From Clostridiales bacterium (GTDB taxonomy: Bacteria; Bacillota; Clostridia; Christensenellales; Borkfalkiaceae): DNA of 64,000 nt. Positions 15,357 to 25,283 of the stretch are shown in pieces; position 1 is the first letter of the stretch; every line of letters starts with the position of its first letter. A model generated the notes under the pieces. That model made no database searches. It was not told where the DNA came from and saw only the letters and a list, made by a program, of their open reading frames with translations. Position numbers and translations under genes: made by a program. The stretch spans positions 1 to 64,000 of the forward strand of contig SVIO01000003.1 of NCBI GenBank assembly GCA_015069465.1. Reading direction: 5' to 3'.

Positions 15357-17519
15357 TTATTCTTTATCAGAATTTTGCTCGCCTTCTTTGTCTATCTTTT
15401 CTTGTTTTGTTTCTTCTTCCTTGTGGCTATCTTCTTGGGTTTGGGCGAGTGATTCTTCTGCCTTTGCCTTCTTTTCCTTAGCCTTTTCTTCAGAAATTAT
15501 AACCGACTTTCTCTTAAAAGGATTTTCTTTTAATGAACGCTCGTTTTTGTCCATAAATTCTATAATTTCTTCAACGCTCTTGCCTTCGATAAGCATATCA
15601 ACTTCTTCAGAGAAAATTGTTTCTCTTTCAACCAAAAGCCTTGCCATATTGTCAAGAAGTTTTTTGTTTGCAGATAAAAGTTTTCTTGCTTTTTGCAATC
15701 CGTCGTCAATAATTTGTCTAATTTCTTGGTCAATAATACCAGCCGTTTGTTCGCTGTAGTTTACGTGTGATGCCATATCTCTGCCGATAAACACTTCCTT
15801 ATCCGAGCCATAAGAGATAGGACCAACCTTTTCACTCATACCCCACTCGGTTACCATAAGTCTTGCTCGCTTTGTAACGGCTTGGATATCGCCAGAAGCA
15901 CCGGCTGAAATATCTTTAATAATAAGTTCTTCGGCAACCCTACCACCAAGCGTCATAACTATATCGTCAAGTAGTTTTGCCTTTGTCAAGTGGTTGTCGT
16001 CAGAGTCTGGTCTTGTCATAGTATATCCAGCAGCCTGACCCCTTGGAATAATAGAAACTTCGTGAACAGGGTCGCAGTTAGGCAAAAGTTTTGCTAAGAT
16101 AGCATGACCTGATTCGTGATAAGCAGTAATTCGTTTATCCGTTTCGGTAACAAGCCTACTCTTCTTTTGTGGACCCATAAGCACTTTATTGATGCCTTCG
16201 TAAAGGTCTTTGTTTGTAATATATTTTCTGTTTGCTCTAGCAGCAAGGATAGCCGCTTCGTTCAAAAGGTTTTCTATATCAGCACCAGAAAAACCACTTG
16301 TCATTCTTGCAACTGTCTTAAAGTTAACGTCGGTTGCAAGTGGCTTATTTCTTGCGTGAACTTTTAAGATTGCTTCTCTGCCACGAACGTCTGGAACGTT
16401 TACATAAATTTGTCTATCAAACCTGCCTGGACGAAGTAGTGCTGGGTCGAGTATGTCTGCCCTGTTAGTTGCCGCCATAACGATAATGCCATCGTTTGTT
16501 TCAAAGCCGTCCATTTGTACTAAAAGTTGGTTTAAGGTTTGCTCTCTTTCATCGTGGCCACCACCCATACCTGTGCCACGTTGACGACCCACTGCATCGA
16601 TTTCATCAATAAACACGATACATGGCATGCTCTTTTTTGCAACGTCGAATAAGTCCCTTACTCTAGATGCACCAACGCCAACAAACATTTCAACAAAGTC
16701 TGAACCACTTATTGAAAAGAAAGGAACACCTGCTTCGCCAGCAACGGCTTTTGCAAAGAGTGTTTTACCTGTACCTGGAGGGCCTACAAGCAACACCCCT
16801 TTTGGTATTCTTGCACCAAGGTCAGAGAATTTTTTAGGATTTTTCAAAAAGTCAACAACTTCTGCAAGTTCTTCTTTTTCTTCTTCTGCACCTGCAACAT
16901 CGCTAAACCTTACTTTTAAGTTTTGGTTTACTCTTGCATTAGTTTTTGCAAAATTCATTGCACTCTTTGTGCCACCTTGCGTTTGCATTATTAAAATAAA
17001 GAATACGATAGCAATTAAAATTGTTCCTCCTAGTGGTAAAAGCGAAGACCAAATAGAACCTGCATTAGGGTCTGTGTAATTATAACCTAAATTTAGGCTT
17101 GAAAGAAGCCCTGTTATCATTGCAACTTCGCTATCACTTCTTGAATAGTTTGTTGTAAACGAAAGAACTTCGCCAGTAACTCTACTTCTTAAATCAAATG
17201 TGATTACATAACCATCAAACACAACGTTTTCTATCTTCGCACCTTTGGTCATGTTAAAACCACTATCTAAAATTTCTTCTCTTATTACTTCTGCATTTGC
17301 CTTTTCTAATTCTGCACCATCAAGATAGGTGTCTCCATTTCCTGTACCTGTGCTATCTTCATAGATTGAACTATTTGCCATCTCGTTAAGTATTGAGTGA
17401 AGTTCAGATGTTTTAATTTCTGTGCTTCCCATCAAGCATGATGTAACCGAGAAAATAGCAATCGCTGCAATTATGATGCCAAGCACTATCCATAATGCCT
17501 TACTCTTTTTCGTTTTCAA
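15357..17519 (-). CDS. ftsH: ATP-dependent zinc metalloprotease FtsH
   Basis: A 720-residue membrane AAA+ protease that degrades membrane and regulatory proteins. N-terminal helix (about 8-28), extracytoplasmic domain, second helix (about 157-180), Walker A GPPGTGKT (246-253), Walker [16 protein letters not shown] with RPGRFDRQI and the zinc site HESGH. The tail after the protease is unusually long, charged and Glu/Lys-rich (last 60 or so residues). It starts with TTG: AAGGAG is 7 nt upstream and no better ATG exists. It lies between the parS region and parA. Confidence 0.96.
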   Translation of the reverse strand: MKTKKSKALWIVLGIIIAAIAIFSVTSCLMGSTEIKTSELHSILNEMANSSIYEDSTGTGNGDTYLDGAELEKANAEVIREEILDSGFNMTKGAKIENVVFDGYVITFDLRSRVTGEVLSFTTNYSRSDSEVAMITGLLSSLNLGYNYTDPNAGSIWSSLLPLGGTILIAIVFFILIMQTQGGTKSAMNFAKTNARVNQNLKVRFSDVAGAEEEKEELAEVVDFLKNPKKFSDLGARIPKGVLLVGPPGTGKTLFAKAVAGEAGVPFFSISGSDFVEMFVGVGASRVRDLFDVAKKSMPCIVFIDEIDAVGRQRGTGMGGGHDEREQTLNQLLVQMDGFETNDGIIVMAATNRADILDPALLRPGRFDRQIYVNVPDVRGREAILKVHARNKPLATDVNFKTVARMTSGFSGADIENLLNEAAILAARANRKYITNKDLYEGINKVLMGPQKKSRLVTETDKRITAYHESGHAILAKLLPNCDPVHEVSIIPRGQAAGYTMTRPDSDDNHLTKAKLLDDIVMTLGGRVAEELIIKDISAGASGDIQAVTKRARLMVTEWGMSEKVGPISYGSDKEVFIGRDMASHVNYSEQTAGIIDQEIRQIIDDGLQKARKLLSANKKLLDNMARLLVERETIFSEEVDMLIEGKSVEEIIEFMDKNERSLKENPFKRKSVIISEEKAKEKKAKAEESLAQTQEDSHKEEETKQEKIDKEGEQNSDKE

Positions 17520-18373
17520 AATATTTCTCCTTAAAAATTTATCAGCAATATTATAACTTGTCTATATTAAAAAAATCTTGAAAAACATTAAAGTTTTTAA
17601 CATTCTTTTATAAATAAAACAAACTTAAACTTGCAAAAATATAAAATTAAATATTTGCTAGTAAAATCCTTATAATTCTTTACATAATATTTTATAGCAA
17701 TATTATATAATATTATACATCAATATAAATAAAAATACAATAGATTTTATAAAATTTATTAAACACAATAAATTAAACAAAAATTATAATTAGCGCAAAG
17801 CGATTTATTATAGCGCTATTTAATAAATATATGCTAAAATGTTTTGCGCCAAATTATTTGCTTTTAAATTATTCAATAAGAAAAATTACAAAATCGCATG
17901 CGCCTAATATAGTTTATATGGGTCTTTTACATAAACGCAAAATTATTTTTAAACAAAAAACAAAAAAATTATATATACCTAACAACAGCACCTTAATATT
18001 ATTAGTTTTACAAAAAAACAGGCATTTATAATTGAAATAAACACAAAAACACCAAACCAGAATTAACTGCACATTTATTTCAAGATTTTTAAAGGCGTCA
18101 ATATTTTTTTTATTTTAATAGATGTTGCAACATTACTCAACTATAATTTTTGTTGCAATTATTTAAAACTTGGATAAAACCCAACCTATTCGAACATGCG
18201 AAAAGCGAGACTTTAATAATTTTTTATAAAAAATTAACAAAAATCATGCTTTAAAAATTGTCATTTTAACGCTCTTAGCGAGAATGGTATTATTTTTTAG
18301 GTGGAAAAAATTTTTATAATTCTCTCTCACAGACACCGACTTTTTGATATTTTGTCACAATAACCACTTGGTT

Positions 18374-18389
18374 TGTTTCACATGAAACA
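18374..18389. promoter_or_regulatory. parS: parS site 1
   Basis: TGTTTCACATGAAACA, a perfect palindrome one position per half-site away from the B. subtilis consensus TGTTTCACGTGAAACA (the central CG is CA/TG). This is the binding site for ParB. Confidence 0.9.
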
Positions 18390-18402
18390 AACCAAACTTT
18401 AA

Positions 18403-18418
18403 TGTTTCACATGAAACA
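18403..18418. promoter_or_regulatory. parS: parS site 2
   Basis: Identical 16-mer to site 1, beginning 29 bp after it; the palindrome extends one more base on each side. Confidence 0.9.
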
Positions 18419-18442
18419 TTTTAGTAAAGAAAAAAATGGGAG

Positions 18443-18458
18443 TGTTTCACATGAAACA
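18443..18458. promoter_or_regulatory. parS: parS site 3
   Basis: Identical 16-mer, beginning 40 bp after site 2. Three identical copies within 85 bp strongly support function. Confidence 0.9.
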
Positions 18459-18854
18459 ATGTGATTATTAAAAAACGTATTTGTTTTTATAATTTCCATA
18501 TTTGTTTAATTAAAAACACTAAATTAAACAAGATTTATGCTTATATTTGTGAAATTTATATATTTTACGGCTTTTGTGCAACATTTTCTTTGTTTTATAT
18601 GCCTTTTTTATTGTTTTTTTAGATAAAATGTTTATTTTTTATGTTTATTTGTGTTGTTTTGAAAGTTTTTCCATTGTTTTCCATTAATTTTTTGTTTTAT
18701 GTTAAGTTTTTATTGTGCAAAACAATTTCTTATAGCACATACTATTAGCAAACGCAAGGTTTTATATAATTAAAAAAACAACTGCGTATGTTTTGTACAG
18801 TTGTTTTTATATTTTATATTTTTTTTATTTTACTTAAATAAGTTCTGTCGTAAT

Positions 18855-19613
18855 TTACGGCTTAATTGTGCTAATTATCATGTCAATGATGTGCGTGTTT
18901 ATGATTTTATCTGTCAAAAAGCCAAAAATGTTGAGGTCTTGTATTGTATTAACAATTTTTGATGCTTGCATGCTAGCGTATAAGTCCTGAGTAAGAGAAA
19001 ATGGTACAACACCAACAATAGTAACGATTAGTTCTATTACAATGATTATATATAACAAACTTAGCACTAAACCAAATAATCTGTCTATTGTCGCAACGCC
19101 TTTACTTTTATGAGCCTTTTTTGCCATTTTGCTTATAAACTTAAGCAAAATCTTTAGAACAATAAACAAAATTACAACAGATATTATCAAAACTATATAA
19201 TAGGCAATAGTAGGGGAGATAACGTCGCTTACAGTTGCATTGGCATCAAAATTGCCCTTACTTTTAACCGATAGCACAATTTTAACAAAAATTCCACTTA
19301 TTCCAGCACTATACAGTGTTTGGCTATTTACATCTGCAAGTTTTGTTTGCATCAATCCTTTTCCAAACAAATTATTTAGTGGACTGGATATGTTATTTGC
19401 CATATTTGAAACTGTGCCAAAGTTTTCTTCCAGACATTTTATTACAGGTGAAGAAACTAGAACAGCAACGATTATTGCTATTATCGTTCCAAAAAAAGTA
19501 AATAGCGTTTTTGAAAACCCTTCTATAAAACCATACAGCGCAAAGATTATTATTACCACAAGCGCTATAATATCTATGGTAGCGCTAAGGTTTGCGTTTA
19601 ATAAATTTAACAT
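18855..19613 (-). CDS. CvpA family membrane protein
   Basis: 252 residues with several membrane helices (about 13-35, 32-58, 130-160, 185-210) and the family start IDIIALVVIIIFALYGFIEGFSKTLFTFFG. CvpA proteins are named for colicin V production in E. coli; in most bacteria the role is unclear, though envelope homeostasis is suspected. GGTGG lies before the ATG. It diverges from yyaC. A second, longer CvpA-like gene is at 37957-39162. Confidence 0.8.
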   Translation of the reverse strand: MLNLLNANLSATIDIIALVVIIIFALYGFIEGFSKTLFTFFGTIIAIIVAVLVSSPVIKCLEENFGTVSNMANNISSPLNNLFGKGLMQTKLADVNSQTLYSAGISGIFVKIVLSVKSKGNFDANATVSDVISPTIAYYIVLIISVVILFIVLKILLKFISKMAKKAHKSKGVATIDRLFGLVLSLLYIIIVIELIVTIVGVVPFSLTQDLYASMQASKIVNTIQDLNIFGFLTDKIINTHIIDMIISTIKP

Positions 19614-19781
19614 TTTGCCACCATCTTTTTCTTTTTTGTTTTTTATAATATTACCACATTCTTAATAATTTTTCAACAAAAACAAAGCAAATTGTATAAT
19701 TTAACAAAATTTAGTAAATAAATAATGTGTTAATAAAGATTAAACATTTTAACTAAAACAATTTAGGAAGTATTTTGCGTT

Positions 19782-20354
19782 ATGGAAAAAAAAGAATTTT
19801 CATTTAGTACATTTAATCAGCATTGTCCTAGTGGGATATATCAGGCTTTAATAGAGTGCAACAAGCAAGACAAAAGGCCAATATTTATATGTATTGGCAG
19901 TGACCTTGTTTTAGGGGATAGTTTGGGCCCACTTGTTGGAACTTTTTTAAGAAATAAAAAAGTTGGCTCTTATATATATGGAACACTGAACTTTCCTATA
20001 ACAGCAAAAGAAGTTGAATATGCAAGAACATATCTAAAGCAAATGCACCCAAACTCAATTACAATTGCCATTGATGCTGCAATTGGCAGTAGTGAAGATA
20101 TAGGGCTTATTAAGGTGTTAAACAAGGGGCTTAAGCCTGGGCTTGGTGTTGACAAGAACTTAGGGCTTGTGGGCGACATAAGCATTATTGGCGTTGTTGC
20201 CACCAAGTCTAACAATAACTATAATTTGTTTAACCTTACACGCTTAAACTTAATTTATAAAATGGCAGAAAATATTGCTTCTGGCATTGAAAAATATATT
20301 CGCTATTTAGAAAACAAGGATAATTTTTCTATAAAGAAATCTTTTGGTGCATAA
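19782..20354 (+). CDS. yyaC: YyaC-family spore protease-like protein
   Basis: 190 residues of the YyaC family, distant relatives of the germination protease GPR. Visible motifs are FICIGSDLVLGDSLGPLVG near the start, YGTLNFPITAKE, AIDAAIGSSEDIG and KPGLGVDKNLGLVGDISI. In B. subtilis yyaC is a sporulation gene close to parB (spo0J), and it is near parA/parB here too. Its presence suggests a sporulating lineage. A well-formed terminator follows. Confidence 0.87.
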   Translation: MEKKEFSFSTFNQHCPSGIYQALIECNKQDKRPIFICIGSDLVLGDSLGPLVGTFLRNKKVGSYIYGTLNFPITAKEVEYARTYLKQMHPNSITIAIDAAIGSSEDIGLIKVLNKGLKPGLGVDKNLGLVGDISIIGVVATKSNNNYNLFNLTRLNLIYKMAENIASGIEKYIRYLENKDNFSIKKSFGA

Positions 20355-20397
20355 CTGATTAGCCTTGCATTTTTGTTTGTATTTATTATTTAAAATA

Positions 20398-20431
20398 TTA
20401 AACCCAAAACGAATTTTCGTTTTGGGTTTAA
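20398..20431. terminator. yyaC terminator
   Basis: Near-perfect palindrome TTAAACCCAAAACGAA with its complement, 43 bp after the yyaC stop. Confidence 0.8.
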
Positions 20432-20455
20432 AGTTTATTGTTTCTTAAAAAATAA

Positions 20456-20484
20456 TTGACAGTTTTTATAAAAATATATATAAT
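20456..20484 (+). promoter_or_regulatory. perfect promoter of candidate small RNA
   Basis: TTGACA (20456-20461), exactly 17 bp, TATAAT (20479-20484). The predicted start is near 20491. No plus-strand reading frame follows; acpS is convergent. Confidence 0.85.
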
Positions 20485-20490
20485 GTAGTT

Positions 20491-20562
20491 AGATTCAGTT
20501 CAGCCCTTAAACAAGGCAGTATAATGTGGCAACACAGCACGGAACTGAATTTTTATTTTTTA
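20491..20562 (+). ncRNA. candidate structured small RNA, about 70 nt
   Basis: It starts just after a perfect promoter and ends in T5AT6. A closing stem ATTCAGTTC/GAACTGAAT joins 5' and 3' parts and, with the T-tract, doubles as an intrinsic terminator. Inside are a GCC/AAGGC-type small stem and a TGTG-GCAA-CACA hairpin with a GNRA tetraloop. It contains no credible reading frame. It does not match tRNA, SRP RNA, RNase P, tmRNA, 6S or the riboswitch classes I can recall. It lies between convergent yyaC and acpS. Confidence 0.65.
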
Positions 20563-20582
20563 AAATTCTTTAATAGGTCTTT

Positions 20583-20921
20583 TTATTCAACAATTTGACA
20601 TATTGCTGTTGCATAGTCGTCGGTGTGAGAAATTGATATTTCTATTTTTCTTTGACCTAAAAGTTCTTTTGCTTTTCCAAAAAGGTTAACATATGGCTTG
20701 CCATTATCATAATGCAAAACCATAATTTCGGTCACTAAACCACCACCGAGAGCCTTAACCACACTTTCTTTAACACAAAAAAAGCCTGCAAAATGAATGG
20801 CTGGGTTGCGATTAGCGTTTGCATAATCAATTTCTTCTTTGAAAAAAAGCCTTTTTGTATATTCAGGGTTTTCTATTAGTTTTTTTATTCTTTTAACTTC
20901 TAAAATATCAATTCCTATCAT
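20583..20921 (-). CDS. acpS: holo-[acyl-carrier-protein] synthase
   Basis: Transfers 4'-phosphopantetheine from CoA to acyl carrier protein. 112 residues from the chosen start: GIDILEVKRIKKLI carries the first metal-binding Asp, FCVKESVVKALGGG the central motif, and ISISHTDDYATA the C-terminal block. A longer frame to 20966 would start inside the gltX terminator, while the ATG at 20921 follows GGTGG, so it is preferred. It lies just downstream of gltX. Confidence 0.93.
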   Translation of the reverse strand: MIGIDILEVKRIKKLIENPEYTKRLFFKEEIDYANANRNPAIHFAGFFCVKESVVKALGGGLVTEIMVLHYDNGKPYVNLFGKAKELLGQRKIEISISHTDDYATAICQIVE

Positions 20922-20954
20922 ATTACCACCATAATATAAGGGGATATTAACCTT

Positions 20955-20980
20955 AAAACGCACCAAATTGGTGCGTTTTT
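20955..20980 (-). terminator. gltX terminator
   Basis: AAAACGCACC/GGTGCGTTTT stem 2 bp after the gltX stop. Confidence 0.85.
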
Positions 20981-20981
20981 A

Positions 20982-22415
20982 TTATTTGTTTAATAATTCA
21001 ATTGAGTAGTCTAGTCTTCTTAAAGTTTCTTCTTTGCCCAAAAGTTCGGCAATTTCCATAACGCCACCAGCAGTTGATTGCTTGCCAGAGATAGCAACTC
21101 TAACGCACCAGAAAACTTGTCCGTTTTTAACGCCAAGTTCGTTAACCAAGTTCATCATGGCATCGTGCACGCTATCAAAAGTAAACTCTTTTAGTTCAGC
21201 AATAGCCTTTCTTGCAAGTGGTAATACTTTTTTGGCAATTTCTGTATCAGTTTTCATCTTTTTGTGAGTATATAGTTCTAAATCGTATTCGCCAAACTCT
21301 TCTAAAAAGTCAATCTTTTCAGGAATTTCGCTAAAGATTTCTATTCTTGTTTTTAATAGGTTTGCAACCTTTAGCATGTCATATTTGCCATAAACCTTAC
21401 TTTGTTTTAAGAAGGCATCAGCCTTTTCTACAAACTCTTCATCGGTCATAGCCTTGATATACTCGCCAGAAAGCCATTTCATTTTCGTTTCATCAAAAAT
21501 TGATGGTGACTTGTTTATCCCTTCTAATGAAAAGTTTTCGCAAAGTTCCTTTAGGCTCATCTTTTCCACATTGCTCTTAGGACTCCAGCCTAAAAGTGCT
21601 ATGTAGTTTACGATTGCTTCTTTAACATAACCTTTTTTAACAAAATCTTCATAACTAGCATCGCCATTTCTCTTGCTGAGTTTATGTTGAGCATCTTTCA
21701 TGATAGGTGGAAGGTGAATATAAGTTGGTCTTTCCCAACCAAAAGCATCGTACATAAGGTTATACTTTGGTGTAGAAGAAAGATATTCGGTGCCACGAAT
21801 AACGTGGGTAATCCCCATCAAGTGGTCGTCAACAACGTTTGCAAAGTTATAAGTAGGCATACCATCGCTCTTGATTAAAATGCCATCTTCAATGTCTTTA
21901 TAGTCAACACTAATATCACCATAAACAAGGTCATGGTAGGTACCTGTGCCTTCAGTTGGCACATTTTGGCGAATAACGTATGGCTCGCCATTAGCAATTC
22001 TTCTTTCTATTTCTTCTTTAGAAAGACTTAAGCAATGCTTGTCGTATCTAATGTTGCCCGTGCTATCTTTAAGGCTTTCAATTCTGTCAGCCGTACAGAA
22101 ACAATAGTATGCGCCTCCGAGTTCAACAAGTTTTTTAGCGTATTCTGTGTAGATAGATTTTCTTTCGCTTTGAATATATGGACCATAGTCGCCACCAACG
22201 TCTGGGCCTTCATCATACATAATGCCCGAATCACGCATGGTGTCGTATATAATTTGAACAGAGCCATCAACATATCTAGCCGTGTCTGTATCTTCGATTC
22301 TTAAAATAAACTTTCCGTCATAGCGTTTTGAATACAAAAAGCCATAAAGCGCTGTTCTAAGTCCACCGATGTGTAAATACCCTGTTGGACTTGGTGCAAA
22401 ACGAGTTCTTACCAT
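20982..22415 (-). CDS. gltX: glutamate--tRNA ligase
   Basis: Class I aminoacyl-tRNA synthetase charging tRNA-Glu (and probably tRNA-Gln where the amidotransferase route is used). 477 residues, normal length. HIGH-type motif RFAPSPTGYLHIGGLRTAL at the start, IRGTEYLSSTPKY in the Rossmann core and the KMSKS equivalent KLSKRNG; a helical anticodon-binding C-terminus follows. AAGGAG precedes the ATG. radC lies 11 bp upstream, so the two may be co-transcribed. Confidence 0.96.
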   Translation of the reverse strand: MVRTRFAPSPTGYLHIGGLRTALYGFLYSKRYDGKFILRIEDTDTARYVDGSVQIIYDTMRDSGIMYDEGPDVGGDYGPYIQSERKSIYTEYAKKLVELGGAYYCFCTADRIESLKDSTGNIRYDKHCLSLSKEEIERRIANGEPYVIRQNVPTEGTGTYHDLVYGDISVDYKDIEDGILIKSDGMPTYNFANVVDDHLMGITHVIRGTEYLSSTPKYNLMYDAFGWERPTYIHLPPIMKDAQHKLSKRNGDASYEDFVKKGYVKEAIVNYIALLGWSPKSNVEKMSLKELCENFSLEGINKSPSIFDETKMKWLSGEYIKAMTDEEFVEKADAFLKQSKVYGKYDMLKVANLLKTRIEIFSEIPEKIDFLEEFGEYDLELYTHKKMKTDTEIAKKVLPLARKAIAELKEFTFDSVHDAMMNLVNELGVKNGQVFWCVRVAISGKQSTAGGVMEIAELLGKEETLRRLDYSIELLNK

Positions 22416-22426
22416 TTTATTTCTCC

Positions 22427-23161
22427 TTAAACTTCTTTAATGCCATTAAAGATATTTTTTAAATTGCATTGTCTTTTTATGTTGTCTATCAAATTTTCGC
22501 CCTTATAACTAAAAGAGTCATCAAAACTTATAATTATATGGTCGATAAGGTTTACATCGTGCAGTTCGCAAATCAAATTCATTTTCTTTGTTGCAAAATG
22601 GTCTTCATTGCTTGGAAGGGCGCTTCCACTCGTGTGATTATGCGCCATAATTGCATATGTAGGTTTATAAATGTTTATAGCGCTTACAACTTCTGGGATT
22701 TCAGCGCTAACTTTATCTCTTTGGTTGTCGGTAAACTCGACCTTAGCAAGCAGTCTAAACTTAGTGTCAAGAAAAAGCATTATAAACTTTTCTCTTAAGA
22801 GCCCAGCAAAAACGCTAGCCAAATATTCCCTAGTTTGTTGTGGATTAGAAAAGGATATCTCTTTTTCCTTTTTTGCTTCTATTCTTTTAAACACTTCTGC
22901 TATTGCAACGATAAAAGAAGCAGTTTTCTTTCCCACGCCGTCAACCGACATAAGTTGCTTAACACTTGCCGAAAACACGCCTTTTAAGTCACCAAAAAAT
23001 TTAATGAGTTTATGCGCAAGGGGATTTGTGTCTTTTCTTGGAATAGCAAAAAACAACAAAATCTCAAGCACCTGATGGTCATTAAGCCCATCGGTGTTTT
23101 TCAAAAACCCTTCAACCATACGCTCTCTGTGTCCTGCATGAACATTTTCCATCAAACTCAT
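22427..23161 (-). CDS. radC: RadC family JAB-domain protein
   Basis: 244 residues. An N-terminal helix-hairpin-helix region (VDGVGKKTASFIVAIAE) is followed by the JAMM/MPN+ metal site HNHTSGSALPSNED. Despite the name, a role in DNA repair is not supported in most bacteria, and the biochemical function is uncertain. The start at 23161 has a weak ribosome site; an internal ATG three codons on is possible. It precedes gltX and diverges from the peptidase gene. Confidence 0.9.
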   Translation of the reverse strand: MSLMENVHAGHRERMVEGFLKNTDGLNDHQVLEILLFFAIPRKDTNPLAHKLIKFFGDLKGVFSASVKQLMSVDGVGKKTASFIVAIAEVFKRIEAKKEKEISFSNPQQTREYLASVFAGLLREKFIMLFLDTKFRLLAKVEFTDNQRDKVSAEIPEVVSAINIYKPTYAIMAHNHTSGSALPSNEDHFATKKMNLICELHDVNLIDHIIISFDDSFSYKGENLIDNIKRQCNLKNIFNGIKEV

Positions 23162-23284
23162 AATTTTATTTTACCATAAATTTATAAAAAAACAAAACAA
23201 ATAGAATATTTTTATAAATATGCTTACAATATTTTTAATAATATTATATAATATAAGTGTAAATAGTTTTTTAAGGGAGCCCTA

Positions 23285-24553
23285 ATGCAAGATTTTAATC
23301 AATTTATTGGTCACTTATCCAATCTTATAAGTTTTGAAAGTATCTTAAGCGAGCCAAAAAAAGACGCACCTTTTGGAATTAATATTAGAAATTGCCTTGA
23401 CTGGTTTTTAGGTCTTGCAAAAGAGTTCGGTTTTGAAACAATTAACTATGATGGCTATGCTGGTGAAGTTTATTTTGGCAAAGGCGAAGAAGTGGGCATT
23501 ATAGGACACCTTGACGTTGTGCCTATCGGTATAGGTTGGAATTCAAACCCTTTTACTTTAACCCATCGTGATGGTGTGTATTATGGCAGAGGGGTATGCG
23601 ATGATAAAACGCCACTTCTATCTTGCCTTTACGCATTAAAAGAGTTAAAGAATTCTAAACTGCCTGTAAACAAAAAGTTTCGCCTTATCGTAGGCTGTGA
23701 TGAAGAAAGTGGTTGGCGTGACATAGAATACTTAAAGACAAAAACCACCTTGCCAGAATACGGCTTTTCGCCTGATGGAGATTTTCCTATTAGTTATGCC
23801 GAAAAAGGCATTGTCGAAGTTGCTTTTTGCTTGCCAAAACTCAAAAATTTTGCCGATGTTAAGGGGGGTACAGCACTAAATGCCGTTTGCGACTACGTGA
23901 CAGTTCGCCCACTAATCAAACCTAACCAAAAAGACCTTGATAAGTTTAATCTTTCTATAAACGAACAGGGCTATATAGTTTCAAAAGGCAAGTCTGCACA
24001 CGGCTCTAGCCCACACCTTGGCATAAACGCAATGGTTAAACTCTTTGAATACCTTTTATACATGGGCGAAGATGTTAAAGGCGTTTTAGACAACTTATTC
24101 TATGATAAAAAAGGCATATTTGCCCTTAAAAACGAACAAGGAGTAGTCACCCTTTCGCCAGACCTTATCTCAGAAGATGAAAAGGGGATAACCATTACTT
24201 GTGACTTAAGGATTCCTGCTCCGTTTACCTTAGAAGATGTTAAACCTATTCTTGATAGTTTTAGATTGCCTTATACCACTAAAGTTCGCCATGACCCTAT
24301 GATGGCAGAAAAGAACGGCAAGTTTGTTCAAACGCTTCTTAATGCGTATAACGAAATTACAGGCGAGAAGGCTGAGCCTATAAGTATGGGTGGCTCTACT
24401 TTTGCAAGGGCGTTTGCTAAGGGCTGTGCTTTTGGCCCAAAATTAAAGGGACATATCGACAATATCCACGATGCCAACGAAAACGTTTCAAAGGAACAAA
24501 TTTTAACGGCTTATAAGATTTATAAAAAGGCGATTTTTGACCTTGCAAAATAA
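23285..24553 (+). CDS. PepV/Sapep-type M20 dipeptidase
   Basis: 422 residues of the M20 metallopeptidase family. Metal-binding and catalytic motifs are in order: IGHLDVVPIG, GRGVCDDKTPLL, CDEESGWRD, FSPDGDFPISYAEKG and the C-terminal GGSTFARAF with a final HDANE-type His. The middle lid domain contains KSAHGSSPHLG. Relatives hydrolyse dipeptides in the cytoplasm. AGGGAG precedes the ATG, and a terminator follows. Exact substrate unknown. Confidence 0.88.
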   Translation: MQDFNQFIGHLSNLISFESILSEPKKDAPFGINIRNCLDWFLGLAKEFGFETINYDGYAGEVYFGKGEEVGIIGHLDVVPIGIGWNSNPFTLTHRDGVYYGRGVCDDKTPLLSCLYALKELKNSKLPVNKKFRLIVGCDEESGWRDIEYLKTKTTLPEYGFSPDGDFPISYAEKGIVEVAFCLPKLKNFADVKGGTALNAVCDYVTVRPLIKPNQKDLDKFNLSINEQGYIVSKGKSAHGSSPHLGINAMVKLFEYLLYMGEDVKGVLDNLFYDKKGIFALKNEQGVVTLSPDLISEDEKGITITCDLRIPAPFTLEDVKPILDSFRLPYTTKVRHDPMMAEKNGKFVQTLLNAYNEITGEKAEPISMGGSTFARAFAKGCAFGPKLKGHIDNIHDANENVSKEQILTAYKIYKKAIFDLAK

Positions 24554-24565
24554 ATTTATCATAAA

Positions 24566-24593
24566 AAAAAGGATAGCGACTGCTATCCTTTTT
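24566..24593. terminator. terminator between peptidase and rubrerythrin genes
   Basis: AAAAGGATAGC/GCTATCCTTTT around a GACT loop, with T-rich flanks on both strands; it separates convergent genes. Confidence 0.85.
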
Positions 24594-24612
24594 CTTTATC
24601 TTGGTTTTTTAA

Positions 24613-25143
24613 CTATTTAGTGTTGTGGGTACCAAAAAATGCTTGTGGGTGAGAACATACAGGGCAAATTTCAGGGGCAGTTAAGCCTTTGTGCAAATGT
24701 CCACAGTTATTACACTTCCACCACACTTCTTTTTTGCTAGAAAACATAGTGTCGTTTTTGACCTTTTCGGCAAGTTGCCTATAAGTTTCTTCGTGCTGTC
24801 TTTCAATGGCTGCCACACCATCGAAAAGGCTTGCTATATCGTCATAACCTTCTTCTCTTGCCACCTTGGCAAAGTCACTGTATAAAACCGAGCGCTCATA
24901 GTTTTCAAGGTCGGCTGCATCAATAAGGTTTTCTTCGGTGTTTGAAATTCCGTGAAACAACTTAAACCAAATTTTAGAGTGGGCTTGTTCGTTGTCGGCA
25001 AACTGAGTGAAGATGTTGTAAATGGCCTCGTAACCATCTTTTTTGGCTTGTTCGGCATAAAAAGTATATTCATTATATGCCCCAGACTCTCTTAAATAAG
25101 CAGTCATTAAGTTTTGATATGTTTTACTATCTTTTAGTTTCAT
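24613..25143 (-). CDS. rubrerythrin
   Basis: 176 residues: an N-terminal ferritin-like diiron four-helix domain (about 1-135, with EYTFYAEQAKKDGYE and a second EREEGYDDIAS-like helix carrying Glu ligands) and a C-terminal rubredoxin domain with CNNCG and CPVCSHPQAFF. It acts as an NADH- or electron-carrier-dependent peroxidase protecting anaerobes from oxidative stress. AAAGGAG precedes the ATG. Single-gene unit. Confidence 0.93.
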   Translation of the reverse strand: MKLKDSKTYQNLMTAYLRESGAYNEYTFYAEQAKKDGYEAIYNIFTQFADNEQAHSKIWFKLFHGISNTEENLIDAADLENYERSVLYSDFAKVAREEGYDDIASLFDGVAAIERQHEETYRQLAEKVKNDTMFSSKKEVWWKCNNCGHLHKGLTAPEICPVCSHPQAFFGTHNTK

Positions 25144-25283
25144 TTTTATCTCCTTTTACATTGCTTTTCTTATAGTTTTGCCTAAAATTATAAAACCATA
25201 CTTATTTTTGGTGTAATTAGTTGAAAATTTTGTCTTTTTAGATTATAATATTAAAAGATATTAACTTTTTAAGGTGAAAAAAA

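Larger units (their letters stand above)
17520..18854. other. 1.3-kb AT-rich gene-free region holding the parS cluster
   Basis: No convincing gene is present. The one frame of 60 residues or more (17831-18031) lacks a ribosome site and has random-looking composition. The region is extremely AT-rich up to 18330 and includes short palindromes such as GTTGCAAC near 18125. The only clear functional elements are three parS sites at 18374-18458. It may be a cis-acting segregation region; no DnaA-box cluster was seen in it. Confidence 0.6.

Noticed and set aside
15031..15759. 242-residue plus-strand frame
   Set aside because: Long but wholly antisense to parA and ftsH; Ser/Leu/Phe-rich composition of a shadow frame.
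17831..18031. 66-residue frame in the parS gene desert
   Set aside because: No Shine-Dalgarno, composition follows local AT-richness, no recognisable motif.
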